A stretch of DNA of 64,000 nt from Roseomonas acroporae (lineage in GTDB: Bacteria > Pseudomonadota > Alphaproteobacteria > Acetobacterales > Acetobacteraceae): the NCBI RefSeq assembly GCF_023223525.1, contig NZ_JALPRX010000007.1:1-64000 (forward strand), written 5' to 3'. Under the pieces are notes generated by a model, which made no database searches, was not told where the DNA came from, and saw only the letters and a list, made by a program, of their open reading frames with translations. Position 1 is the first letter of the stretch. Each line of letters opens with the position of its first letter. Positions 56,790 to 64,000 of this stretch are shown here, piece by piece. The translations under genes were made by a program, and so were the position numbers.

Positions 56790-57976
56790 CAGCGCACCTC
56801 CAGCTCGGCCTGCAGGGCGCCGGCCGCCTTGATGGATTGCAGGATCGGGATCATGTCGCGCGGCCCGACGCCGAGCGAGTTCAGCCCGCGCACCAGGTCG
56901 GCCAGCGTCACCGCGCCGCGCAGCATGCCCATGCGCCGGTCCTGCTGCGTGTCCACCTCGATGTTGGTGCGCGGCACCACGGCGGTCTGGCCGTTCGAGA
57001 GGGCCTCGGGCTGCGAGACCTGCGGCGTCTCGGTGACGCGGATGGTCAGGTTGCCCTGCGCGATGGCGACGGTGCTGATGCGCACGTTGGCGCCCATCAC
57101 GATGGTGCCCGAGGCCTCCTCGATCACCACGCGCGCGACCATGTCGGGCTCGACGCGGATCTGCTCGATGTCGGTCAGGAACTCGGCCGGGTCGCGGCCG
57201 GCGAGCTGGATCGCCACGGTGCGCGGGTCCGTCGCCTGCGCCAGCGGCGCGCCGGCGGCGCGGTTGATCGCGGCGGCGATGCGGCGCGCCGTGGTGAAGT
57301 CCGGGTTGCGCAGCGCGAGGCGGATGCGGTCGCGCCCGGCCAGCTCGAAGGGGATCTCGCGCTCCACGATGGCGCCGCTGCTGATCCGCGCCGCGGTCGG
57401 CACGCCGCGCTGCACGCTGCCCGCCTGCCCGCGCGCGGCGACCGCGCCGGTCGCCACGGCGCCCTGGGCGACGGCGTAGACCTCGCCGTCGGCGCCGAGC
57501 AGCGGCGTGACCAGCAGCGTGCCGCCGGTGAGGTTGGTGGCGTCGCCCAGCGCCGAGACGGCGATGTCGATGCGGCTGCCGGGGCGCGCGAAGGAGGGGA
57601 GGTTGGCCGTCACCATCACGGCGGCGACGTTCTTGGTCTCCAGCCGCGTCTCCTGGTCGCGCGTGTTGACGCCCAGGCGTTCGAGCATGCCGATCAGCGT
57701 CTGGCGGGTGAAGATCGCGGTGCGCAGCTTGTCGCCGGTGCCGGGCAGGCCGACCACGAGGCCGTAGCCGACGAGCTGGTTCTCGCGCACGCCCTCGAAG
57801 TCGGCGATGTCCTTGATGCGCACCGGCGCGGCGGCGGCGCCCGGCGTGCCGAGCGGTGCCGGCACGGGCAGCAGGGCGAGCAGCGCGAGCAGGGTGCCGA
57901 GCAGCCGCGGCATCCGCGCGGAGGCGCGGCGGCGGACCGGCACGTCGTTCGCCGCCGCGAAAGGTTTCCAGCGCAT
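56789..57976 (-). CDS. flgI: flagellar P-ring protein FlgI
   Basis: A 395-residue periplasmic protein that forms the P-ring around the flagellar rod. After a long basic n-region comes a signal sequence (MPRLLGTLLALLALLPVPAP), then VRIKDIADFEGVRENQLVGY, GLVVGLPGTGDKL and the C-terminal TLADLVRGLNSLGVGPRDMI with SIKAAGALQAELEVR, all strongly typical. ATG at 57976 has GGAGG at good spacing and lies 30 bases after the predicted sigma-54 start point; the internal ATG at 57913 would remove only the n-region. Confidence 0.95.
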
Positions 57977-58016
57977 CGTGTCCTCCGTCGCGGCCGTCCT
58001 GGCGCGGGCCTCCGGC

Positions 58017-58031
58017 GCAAGCCGCATGCCA
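58017..58031 (-). promoter_or_regulatory. sigma-54 promoter of flgI operon
   Basis: On the minus strand TGGCATGCGGCTTGC matches the -24/-12 consensus TGGCACG-N4-TTGC at 10 of 11 positions, with the invariant GG and GC 10 bp apart. The start point would be near 58006, giving a leader of about 30 bases before the flgI ATG. Sigma-54 control of flagellar class genes is known in Caulobacter. Confidence 0.75.
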
Positions 58032-58060
58032 GCGGATGTCGACGCGGTTGCCGATGCCGC

Positions 58061-58100
58061 CCGGCAGGACTTGCCGGCAGGGGCGGCGAAAGCTGCCGGG
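58061..58100. promoter_or_regulatory. inverted repeats upstream of sigma-54 promoter
   Basis: CCGGCA-N5-TGCCGG (58061-58077) is a perfect dyad, followed by CGGCGAAAGCTGCCGG (58085-58100), a related imperfect dyad. They lie about 55-95 bp upstream of the predicted flgI start point and also upstream of divergent fliX, the position expected for an enhancer such as the FlbD-binding ftr sites of Caulobacter. Which protein binds is inference. Confidence 0.45.
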
Positions 58101-58267
58101 AGCCGGCAGGACGCGTCATCCGGTCGCCGCGCCGCGGCGCGACGGCCGGATGACGCGCGGAGGCCTGCCGCACGGATGCGCGCAATGGATGCGTGCACGG
58201 GGCCGGCATCCCGGCGCGGCGCTGCTGCCGGCCGCGAAGCCGGAAGGCATGGAGAAGGAGTCGAGGG

Positions 58268-58690
58268 ATGCTGCCGATACGCCCGCTTCCGTCCGTCACC
58301 GGCCCGGCGGCCGCCAACCCGCCAGCCGGGCGCGGCGGCTTTCGCGTCGGCGACGCGCCGGCCCGGCCGGAGGAAGCGGCGCCGGTCACGGCGCCGGCGC
58401 TGCCCGTGGGACTGCTCGGCCTGCAGGAGGAGGATGGCGCGCGCGAGCGCGACCGGCGTGCCTGGCGCCGTGGCCAGGCGTTGCTGCGCGAGTTGCAGGC
58501 CATGCAGCGCGAACTGCTCGGCGGCCTCGCCGATCCCGCGCGGCCGGCGCGCCTCGCGGCGCTGGCCGAGGGCGAGGCGGCGGCGGACCCGGCGCTGCGC
58601 GAGACGCTCGACGCGCTGGTGCTGCGGGCGCGGCTGGAGATCGCGCGGCGCGGCGCGGCCGTCCTCGGCGGGGCACCGTCATCGAAGTGA
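58268..58690 (+). CDS. fliX: flagellar assembly regulator FliX
   Basis: A 140-residue protein. The N-terminus IRPLPSVTGP and the C-terminal helical domain (LLRELQAMQRELLGGLADPA to DALVLRARLEIARRGAA) fit FliX, the trans-acting factor that in Caulobacter couples early flagellar assembly to FlbD/sigma-54 activity. The divergent arrangement with flgI is the same as in Caulobacter. GGAGAAGGAG precedes the ATG. The first 55 residues are Pro/Ala-rich. Confidence 0.82.
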   Translation: MLPIRPLPSVTGPAAANPPAGRGGFRVGDAPARPEEAAPVTAPALPVGLLGLQEEDGARERDRRAWRRGQALLRELQAMQRELLGGLADPARPARLAALAEGEAAADPALRETLDALVLRARLEIARRGAAVLGGAPSSK

Positions 58691-58730
58691 AAAGCCGGCC
58701 AAATCAGCCGCTTGCCGCTTCGCTTCCCTC

Positions 58731-58760
58731 TTGGCGTTTCTGAACCGTTTTCTGTATGGT
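58731..58760 (+). promoter_or_regulatory. possible sigma-70 promoter of dksA
   Basis: TTGGCG (58731-58736), an 18-bp spacer and TATGGT (58755-58760), in the AT-richest stretch of this part. Transcription would begin near 58767, which also rules out the in-frame ATG at 58756 as the dksA start. Confidence 0.4.
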
Positions 58761-58824
58761 CCGCCCGCCTCGCCGACCGCCGGCGCCGTCGCCGGCGGGC
58801 GCGGAGGCGTGGGACCCGGAATCG

Positions 58825-59241
58825 ATGCTCATCACGCTGCCGCCGGACTACCGTCCCTCGGACACCGAGGAATTCATGAATCCCCTGCAACAGGAGTACT
58901 TCCGCCAGAAGCTGCTGCGCTGGCGGCAGGACCTGCTGCGCGAGGCGGGGGATACGCTGGCCAGCCTGTCCGAGGGTGGGATCACCGAGGCGGACTTGGC
59001 CGACCGCGCCACCGTGGAGACCGACCGCGCCCTGGAGCTGCGCACCCGCGACCGGGCGCGCAAGCTGATCGGCAAGATCGACCAGGCGCTCGACCGGATC
59101 GACAACGGCACCTACGGCTACTGCGAGGAGACCGGCGAGCCGATCGGCCTGCGCCGGCTGGAGGCGCGCCCGATCGCCACCATGTCGATCGAGGCGCAGG
59201 AGCGGCACGAGCGCATGGAGCGCGTGCACCGCGACGACTGA
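58825..59241 (+). CDS. dksA: RNA polymerase-binding regulator DksA
   Basis: A 138-residue DksA/TraR family protein, cofactor of the stringent response that enters the secondary channel of RNA polymerase. MLITLPPDYRPSDTEEFMNP and the coiled coil (FRQKLLRWRQDLLREAGDTL with the DxxDxA tip as EADLADRA) are typical. Of the four zinc-finger cysteines only Cys100 (YGYCEETGEPIG) remains; the others are Thr, Ser and Ala, the usual alphaproteobacterial state, so zinc is unlikely to be bound. ATG at 58825 is preferred because the N-terminus then matches other DksA proteins. Confidence 0.93.
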   Translation: MLITLPPDYRPSDTEEFMNPLQQEYFRQKLLRWRQDLLREAGDTLASLSEGGITEADLADRATVETDRALELRTRDRARKLIGKIDQALDRIDNGTYGYCEETGEPIGLRRLEARPIATMSIEAQERHERMERVHRDD

Positions 59242-59402
59242 TCGGCGCCCGTCCCGTCCCGATCGGTCCGGCCCCCGCTCCAGGCGGTCCGGGCGCGGCC
59301 AGCCGCGTCTCGGAGCCTGTCCGAGCGTTCGGCCGCCCTTTATTATTTCCCGGCACGGAAACCCCTCGCCATCCCCGCGCCGCGGGCCGTCCGAACAGGC
59401 AC

Positions 59403-60131
59403 TCAGCCGGGAGGAGGGGGCGGCGTGTCGTCGAGACCCGGCAGCGGCACCGCCAGCGGGTCCCGCTCCAGCAGGCCGGCATCGTCCTCGGCGACGCGGT
59501 TGACCCGCGTGCCGACCGGCCAGGCCAGCACCGCCGCATCCGGCAGCGGCCGCAGCAGGTCGAGCAGCGCCGCCTCCTCGGCCGGTTCCTCGCCGAGCCA
59601 GAGCGGCCAGGCGGCGCGCGGCAGGATCACCGGCATGCGCTCGTGCACCGGCGCGAGCTTGGCGTTGGCTTCCGTGGTGAGGATGGTGAAGCTGCGCAGG
59701 ATCGTCCCGTCCGGCGCCCGCCAGCCCTCCCACAGCCCGGCCAGCGTCATCGGCTCGCCGCTCGCGAGCGCCACGGCGTAGGGCTGCTTCGCCTTCGGCC
59801 CCGCGACGTGCCACTCGTAGAAGCCATCCGCCGTGACGAGGCAGCGGCGGCGCCGGAAGGCGTCGCGGAAGGCGGGCTTCTCGGCCACGGATTCGCTGCG
59901 CGCGTTGATCATGCGGGCACCGACCTTCGGGTCCTCGGCCCAGCGCGGCACCAGTCCCCAGCGCAGCAGGTCCAGGTGGCGGGCGCCGGTATCCGGGTGT
60001 CGGCGCACCACCGGCGCGTCCTGGGTGGGCGCGCGGTTCCACGAGGGGGCGAAATTCGGCAGCGGGTTCACCGTCTCGTAGTACTGCGCCACCGCGCTCG
60101 CCGCCCGCTGCTGGAAATACCGTCCGCACAT
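59403..60131 (-). CDS. SOS response-associated peptidase (YedK/HMCES)
   Basis: A 242-residue SRAP-family protein. The catalytic Cys2 follows the initiator Met (MCGRYFQQ) and forms a thiazolidine crosslink with abasic sites in single-stranded DNA, protecting them. Conserved features: RAPTQDAPVVR (Asn-Arg region) near residue 33, WGLVPRWAEDPKVGARMINA near 58, the AYEW-like GFYEWH near 103, and EANAKLAPVHERMPVIL (His and Glu active site) near 152. Convergent with dksA. Confidence 0.95.
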   Translation of the reverse strand: MCGRYFQQRAASAVAQYYETVNPLPNFAPSWNRAPTQDAPVVRRHPDTGARHLDLLRWGLVPRWAEDPKVGARMINARSESVAEKPAFRDAFRRRRCLVTADGFYEWHVAGPKAKQPYAVALASGEPMTLAGLWEGWRAPDGTILRSFTILTTEANAKLAPVHERMPVILPRAAWPLWLGEEPAEEAALLDLLRPLPDAAVLAWPVGTRVNRVAEDDAGLLERDPLAVPLPGLDDTPPPPPG

Positions 60132-60141
60132 GCGGCGCAGC

Positions 60142-60351
60142 CTAGAGCGGATCGCCGGCGGGCGGCTACGCCCGGAGGCGTGAATCCGCGCCGAGAACAA
60201 CGAGCTACAGCGAACCGCAGTCCCAACCGGACTGCGGTTCGCTGTAGAGCATTTTCAAGTCGGGTGTACTCACCCGGCGAATCGGAAAATGCGAACAGCC
60301 AAAAGGCTGGAGCCGTTCCGGCCTGATACGGTCAGGCCGGAGCGGCTCCAG
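60142..60351. repeat. family 1 palindromic repeat, copy 4 (most complete)
   Basis: Order of modules: CTAGAGCGGATCGCC start, GCGTGAATCCGCGCCGAGAA, perfect hairpin ACAGCGAACCGCAGTCC/GGACTGCGGTTCGCTGT, GAGCATTTTCAAG...CACCCGGCGAATCGG..AAAATGC, then GGAGCCGTTCCGGCCTGATA with its complement. It carries all four modules seen in the family and can serve as the reference copy. Confidence 0.88.
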
Positions 60352-60464
60352 GCGGATCGCGCGCGGTCGGAAACATCCGACCGATGGATCCGCCCCGGAC
60401 GCGGCGTGCCGCAGCGGCGCGCCAGCCTGGCCGCCGCGCCTGGACGGGCGGCCACGCGGCCCGT

Positions 60465-60560
60465 GTCGCGGGCAGCCGCGCGATGCATGTCGCGGGCAGC
60501 CGCGCGACGCATGTCACGGGCAACCGCGCGGTTCATGTCACGGGCAGCCGCGCGTGCCAT
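60465..60560. repeat. 24-bp tandem repeat, 4 copies
   Basis: Four contiguous 24-bp units (60465, 60489, 60513, 60537) of form GTCGCGGGCAGCCGCGCGAT plus GCAT, with a few substitutions per unit. The fourth unit lies within the last codons of the gene at 60533-60877. Being a multiple of three, the array would add eight residues per unit if read through. Confidence 0.9.
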
Positions 60561-60877
60561 GCGGCGTAGGAGGAGCGGGCGACGAGGCGCCGGTTCTCGT
60601 CCGGGGCGCCGTCGGTCCACCAGGGCGGGCCCCGCTCGCCGAGGGCGCGCTTGGCGGCGTCCACCGCATCCCGCGCCCGCCGTTCCGCCGCCGGATCGGC
60701 GGCGCGCAGCGCCTGTCCCACGGCGCGACGGGCCGCCATCAGCGCCGCCACCAGCCGCTCGCGCTCCGCCGCCGGCAGGTCCGGCCGGGCGCGCCGCCAG
60801 AGTCGGCCGCGCACCACGAGGTAGCGGCCGTCGGGCGTCACCGGCGGCGCGGCCGGGGCGTCGTCACGCCGCGTCAT
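60533..60877 (-). CDS. conserved hypothetical protein
   Basis: A 114-residue soluble protein with the recognisable pattern RYLVVRGRLWRRARPDLPAA, helical ERERLVAALMAARRAVGQAL, DAAKRALGERGPPWWTDGAP and DENRRLVARSSYAAW. I know this combination from hypothetical proteins across Proteobacteria, without a function. It overlaps the 3' end of the 2'-5' RNA ligase gene by 14 bp, so they are co-transcribed. The last codons (ARLPVT) and the stop are formed by the 24-bp tandem repeat. Confidence 0.75.
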   Translation of the reverse strand: MTRRDDAPAAPPVTPDGRYLVVRGRLWRRARPDLPAAERERLVAALMAARRAVGQALRAADPAAERRARDAVDAAKRALGERGPPWWTDGAPDENRRLVARSSYAAWHARLPVT

Positions 60878-61460
60878 CGACCGCCGCGCCGAAGCGGAAC
60901 CGCCCCGCCGGCTCCCAGGGGCCGCCGCGGTAGTGCCAGAGGCAGAGTCCCTCCACCCGCGCCTCCCAGGGCAGGAAGCCGGCGGCCAGCGCCATGTGCA
61001 GCGCCCGCGCCGTCTCGGGCGGCACCTTGTTCTGGATGGTGACGTGCGGCCGGAAGCCCTGCCGGTCCTGCGGCGTCAGCCGGTCCGCCCAGGCCGCCGC
61101 CAGCCGCCGGCGCAGCGCGGCGAGGGCGGGCGTCTCCAGCGCGAAGGCGACGCCGTGGCCCAGGAAGACCGGGCGCGAGACCGCCAGCGGCATCGGCGCC
61201 AGCGCCCGGCAGGCGCGTTCCAGGGTCGCGACGACGGCGGGGCGCTGCCGGCCGGGCAGGTGGTGGAACAGGGTCACATGCGCCGGGACCCGGTTCAGCC
61301 GGGTCGGGAAATGGGTCCGGCGCAGCGCGTCGAGCCGCGCGAAGCTCGCCGGGTCGAGGCGGGCGGTCAGGATCAGCGGCGCGTCCCCGTCCGGCGCCGG
61401 GTCCGCCGTCCCGTGCCGGGCGCCGGCGGGTGCCGTGCCGCCGCTGCCATCCGTTCCCAT
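60864..61460 (-). CDS. 2'-5' RNA ligase family protein (LigT/2H)
   Basis: A 198-residue 2H phosphoesterase-fold protein. The two HxT motifs of the active site are HVTLFHHL (PAHVTLF) and HVTIQNKV (RPHVTIQ), about 95 residues apart. Relatives act as 2',3'-cyclic phosphodiesterases or RNA ligases on RNA ends. The first 30 residues are Gly/Ala-rich and non-conserved, so the true start may be downstream of the ATG at 61460. Confidence 0.85.
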   Translation of the reverse strand: MGTDGSGGTAPAGARHGTADPAPDGDAPLILTARLDPASFARLDALRRTHFPTRLNRVPAHVTLFHHLPGRQRPAVVATLERACRALAPMPLAVSRPVFLGHGVAFALETPALAALRRRLAAAWADRLTPQDRQGFRPHVTIQNKVPPETARALHMALAAGFLPWEARVEGLCLWHYRGGPWEPAGRFRFGAAVDDAA

Positions 61461-61678
61461 GCCGCCTCCGGGTGCCGTCAGCGGCCCCTCGCCGGGGACG
61501 CCCGATCGGACAGCGCGGCGCGGGGGGCGCGGTTTCCGGCGGGAGAAGGCGGCCCCGCCGGCCACCGCGCCGCGGCCTTGCGGCGGCGGCCGTGCCGTGA
61601 CTAGGTGCTGCCTTTCCGACACCCCCGGCCTGCCGCGCGGGGGCCGCCGGCCTGTCCTGACCGGGTCCGCCAACGCCC

Positions 61679-63838
61679 ATGCGCCGCCTGCCGCCGTTCT
61701 GCCTCGCCCTGTTCCTGCTGCTGCCGGCCGCGCTCGCGCCGCCCGCTGCCGCGCTGGAGAGCGGGGCGGTGGCGAGCCCGCGCGCCACCGTGACGCTGGT
61801 GTCCGACCGCGACAGCCTGGGGCCGGATGGCAGGCTGCGCCTCGCCCTGCGCTTCCGCCTCGCGCCCGGCTGGCACACCTACTGGCGCAACCCGGGCGAT
61901 GCCGGGACGGCGGCAACGCTGACCTTGACGCTGCCGGCGGGGGCCACGGCCGGGGAGATCGCCTGGCCGGTGCCGCGGCGCCTGCCGGAAGGGCCGCTGA
62001 TGACCTTCGGCTACACCGACGAGGTGCTGCTGGCCGTGCCGGTCACGGTCGCGGCGCCGGCGGGGGGGCTGCGCGTCGAGGCGGAGGCGTCCTGGCTGGT
62101 CTGCGAGCGCGTCTGCGTGCCGGAGGAAGGGCGCTTCGGCCTGGACCTGCCGGCGGGCGACGGCGCGCCCTCGGCCGAGGCATCCCTCTTCGACGCCGCC
62201 GAGGCGAGGCTGCCCGTGCCCTCGCCCTTCGCCGCGCAGGTGGCGCCGGACGGCACGCTGGCGGTGACGGGGGAGGGCCTGTCGGCCGCGACGGTGCGCG
62301 AGGCCTGGTTCCTGCCGGGCGAGCCCGACGCGCTGCGCAACGCCGCGCCGCAGACGCTGCGCCCGGGCGATGGCGGCCTCGCCCTGGCGCTGCCGACCGG
62401 CCCGGCCTTCCGCGCCGATGCGCCGCTGGAAGGCGTGCTGGTGCTGCGCGACGCGGCGGGCGGCGAACGCGCGCTCGCCGTGACGGCGACGCCCGGCGGG
62501 GTGCCAAGTGGGGTGCCTGGCGTGGCGTCCGGCACGGAGTCCGCCGGGGCGGCGCGCGGGGCGGGGCCCGAGGGCGCGCCGGGCTACCTGCGCGTGCTGG
62601 GCCTCGCCCTGCTCGGCGGGCTGCTGCTGAACCTGATGCCCTGCGTCTTCCCGGTGCTGGCGATGAAGGCGGTGGCGATCGCCCGCCTCTCCGGTGCCGC
62701 GCGCGGCGAGGTGCGGGCGCACGCCGCCTCCTACACCGCCGGGGTGCTGCTGGCCTTCGCGGGGCTGGGCGGGCTGCTGCTGGCGCTGCGCGCGGGGGGG
62801 GCGGCGGCGGGCTGGGGGTTCCAGTTCCAGTCGCCGCTGTTCGTGGCGGCCATGGCCTGGCTGCTCTTCGCGCTGGGGCTGAACCTCTCGGGCGCGTACG
62901 CGATCGGCTGGCGCCTCGCCGGGGCCGGGCAGGGGCTGGCGGGGCGGGGCGGGCATCTCGGCAGCTTCGCCACCGGGCTGCTCGCCGTGCTGGTGGCGAC
63001 GCCCTGCACCGCGCCCTTCATGGCGACCGCCGTGGCGGCCTCGCTGGCGATGCCGGCGGCGGCGACGCTCGGCGTGTTCCTGGCGCTGGGGCTGGGGCTG
63101 GCCGCGCCCTACGCGCTGCTGGCGCTGCTGCCGCGACTGGCCGGGATGCTGCCGCGTCCGGGCCCCTGGATGGAGGTGCTGCGGCAGGGCCTCGCCTTCC
63201 CGATGTACGGCGCCGCGATCTGGCTGGTCTGGGTGATCGCGCAGCAGGGCGGGCCGGACGCGGCGCTGGCGGTGCTGTGCGGCATGGCGCTGCTGGGCTT
63301 CGCGGCCTGGGTACTGGGCGTGGCGGCGCGCGGTCGCGGCGCGTGGCGGCGCGTGGGGCAGGGGGCGGCGCTGCTGGCCGGGCTCGGGCTGCTCGGGCTG
63401 GGCGGGGCGGTGGCGGCGGGCGGCGATGCCGCGCCGGCCGCCAGGGTGGCGGCGGACGAGGCCTCCGAGCCGTTCAGCGCGGCGCGGTTGCGGGCGCTGC
63501 GGGCCGAGGGCCGCCCGGTCTTCGTGAACATGACCGCGGCCTGGTGCGTGACCTGCCTCGTCAACGAGCGCATCGCGCTGGCGCCGGCGGCGGTGCGCGC
63601 GGCCTTCGCGCGCGGGCACGTGGCCTACCTCAAGGGCGACTGGACCCGGCAGGACCCGGAGATCACCGCCTTCCTGCGCGCGCACGGGCGCGACGGCGTG
63701 CCGCTCTACGTGTTCTACCCGCCGGGCGGCGAGCCGGTGGTGCTGCCGCAATTGCTGACCGAGGCGACGGTGCTGGGGCGGCTCGGCCAAAGGGACGAAG
63801 CACGGGACGAAGCGCGGGGCGGAGCGCGGGGCGGTTAG
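61679..63838 (+). CDS. DsbD-type thiol:disulfide interchange protein
   Basis: A 719-residue inner-membrane protein that carries reducing power from cytoplasmic thioredoxin to the periplasm. Order: signal peptide (PPFCLALFLLLPAALAPPAA), N-terminal periplasmic domain with Cys142 and Cys146 (VCERVCVPEE), eight-helix DsbD membrane domain with Cys322 (LMPCVFPVLAMK) and Cys443 (ATPCTAPFM), and a C-terminal thioredoxin-like domain with WCVTC (Cys623, Cys626). The N-terminal domain is of the ScsB/suppressor-of-copper type, not classical DsbD-alpha, so the partner may be a copper-related or general DsbC/G-like protein. The C-terminus ends with a short DEARDEARGGARGG repeat. Confidence 0.92.
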   Translation: MRRLPPFCLALFLLLPAALAPPAAALESGAVASPRATVTLVSDRDSLGPDGRLRLALRFRLAPGWHTYWRNPGDAGTAATLTLTLPAGATAGEIAWPVPRRLPEGPLMTFGYTDEVLLAVPVTVAAPAGGLRVEAEASWLVCERVCVPEEGRFGLDLPAGDGAPSAEASLFDAAEARLPVPSPFAAQVAPDGTLAVTGEGLSAATVREAWFLPGEPDALRNAAPQTLRPGDGGLALALPTGPAFRADAPLEGVLVLRDAAGGERALAVTATPGGVPSGVPGVASGTESAGAARGAGPEGAPGYLRVLGLALLGGLLLNLMPCVFPVLAMKAVAIARLSGAARGEVRAHAASYTAGVLLAFAGLGGLLLALRAGGAAAGWGFQFQSPLFVAAMAWLLFALGLNLSGAYAIGWRLAGAGQGLAGRGGHLGSFATGLLAVLVATPCTAPFMATAVAASLAMPAAATLGVFLALGLGLAAPYALLALLPRLAGMLPRPGPWMEVLRQGLAFPMYGAAIWLVWVIAQQGGPDAALAVLCGMALLGFAAWVLGVAARGRGAWRRVGQGAALLAGLGLLGLGGAVAAGGDAAPAARVAADEASEPFSAARLRALRAEGRPVFVNMTAAWCVTCLVNERIALAPAAVRAAFARGHVAYLKGDWTRQDPEITAFLRAHGRDGVPLYVFYPPGGEPVVLPQLLTEATVLGRLGQRDEARDEARGGARGG

Positions 63839-64000
63839 GGCAGGGCCCGATCGGGTGGAATCGCCCGAGCGGGTGAGGAGGCCCGGGAAACAGGGAGCCG
63901 GAGCGGTTCCGTGAGCCGCGGCGAACGGGATCCGCTCCGGCGGGTCGGCCCGGGGAGCGACGGGCGGCGGGATGCCGCGTTGCCGCCCGCCCGGCACGGC
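63839..64000. other. gene-free right edge
   Basis: No gene seen. GGAGCGG (63899-63905) and CCGCTCC (63932-63938) form an inverted repeat that could be a terminator without a T-run, loosely similar to the end module of repeat family 1. Confidence 0.4.

Noticed and set aside
58756-58824. Longer N-terminus for DksA
   Set aside because: The upstream ATG lies in a likely -10 element and adds Pro/Arg residues not seen in DksA proteins.
59312-59399. Long-range inverted repeat (GAGCCTGTCCGA and TCCGAACAGGCACTC) between dksA and the YedK-type gene
   Set aside because: Arms are imperfect and separated by about 60 bases; too weak to call a terminator.
60465-60560. Possible CRISPR array
   Set aside because: Units are contiguous 24-bp repeats with no unique spacers and no cas genes nearby.
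60994-63876. 960-codon plus-strand frame overlapping the DsbD gene in another frame
   Set aside because: Same-strand shadow frame; the DsbD frame has all catalytic motifs.

Overview
The window is one contiguous stretch of a very GC-rich alphaproteobacterial chromosome. Gene content points to Rhodospirillales, probably an Acetobacteraceae of Roseomonas type. The pointers are pleD next to rpmG, a flgN-flgJ-flgI/fliX/dksA block, a COQ9-family protein next to peptide deformylase, a DksA with a single zinc-finger cysteine, and several substrate-binding proteins without permeases. Genus is inferred from gene content only. No rRNA, tRNA, CRISPR array, transposase or phage gene is visible.

Layout. 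0.4-6.4 kb: housekeeping and small genes (DUF1194 protein, S49 peptidase, rpsU, def, COQ9 family, a 26-residue membrane peptide, DUF924). 6.4-10.8 kb: a YdiJ-like FAD/Fe-S 2-hydroxyacid dehydrogenase divergent from a serine-glyoxylate aminotransferase. 11.2-13.3 kb: pleD and rpmG. 13.5-15.6 kb: two secreted paralogues separated by a mobile-looking palindromic repeat. 15.7-24.7 kb: a catabolic island with an IclR regulator whose N-terminal coding region contains G14 and G12 tracts, a ferredoxin reductase, a ferredoxin, a divergent Rieske oxygenase plus glutamine-synthetase-like ligase, and two tandem substrate-binding proteins. 24.8-26.7 kb: small genes, including an ArsC homologue that has lost its catalytic cysteine, and a transglutaminase-like protein.

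27.2-30.3 kb: a dipeptide-type binding protein and a GMC oxidoreductase. 30.6-34.5 kb: a probable Fur-controlled siderophore receptor, a small membrane protein and a PepSY protein, followed by a frameshifted binding-protein gene. 36.1-41.5 kb: an RND efflux pair divergent from its TetR regulator, with two identical operator-like palindromes between them. 41.6-43.6 kb: a JmjC-type oxygenase and an OmpA-domain protein. 43.7-47.7 kb: a hydantoinase-like amidohydrolase with two N-carbamoyl-amidohydrolase paralogues. 48.8-50.9 kb: a histone H1-like Lys/Ala protein and a four-carbon acid sugar kinase.

51.2-55.6 kb: a five-gene co-directional operon (RibD-type reductase, BchC-like dehydrogenase, degenerate pterin-synthase-fold protein, GT4 glycosyltransferase, SAM methyltransferase). 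It looks like a pathway for a modified, possibly glycosylated, pteridine-like compound and is the best candidate here for an undescribed system. 55.7-59.2 kb: flagellar flgN-, flgJ- and flgI-type genes with a good sigma-54 promoter, divergent from fliX and dksA. 59.4-64 kb: a YedK-type peptidase, an unknown conserved protein, a 2'-5' RNA ligase-like protein and a DsbD-type reductase.

Two families of dispersed intergenic palindromic repeats run through the window: family 1 at 1.1, 14.6, 44.8 and 60.1 kb; family 2 at 21.7, 35.8 and 50.9 kb. Family 1 supplies the stop codon of two host genes. Almost all long antisense reading frames are mirror images of real genes caused by the extreme third-position GC.
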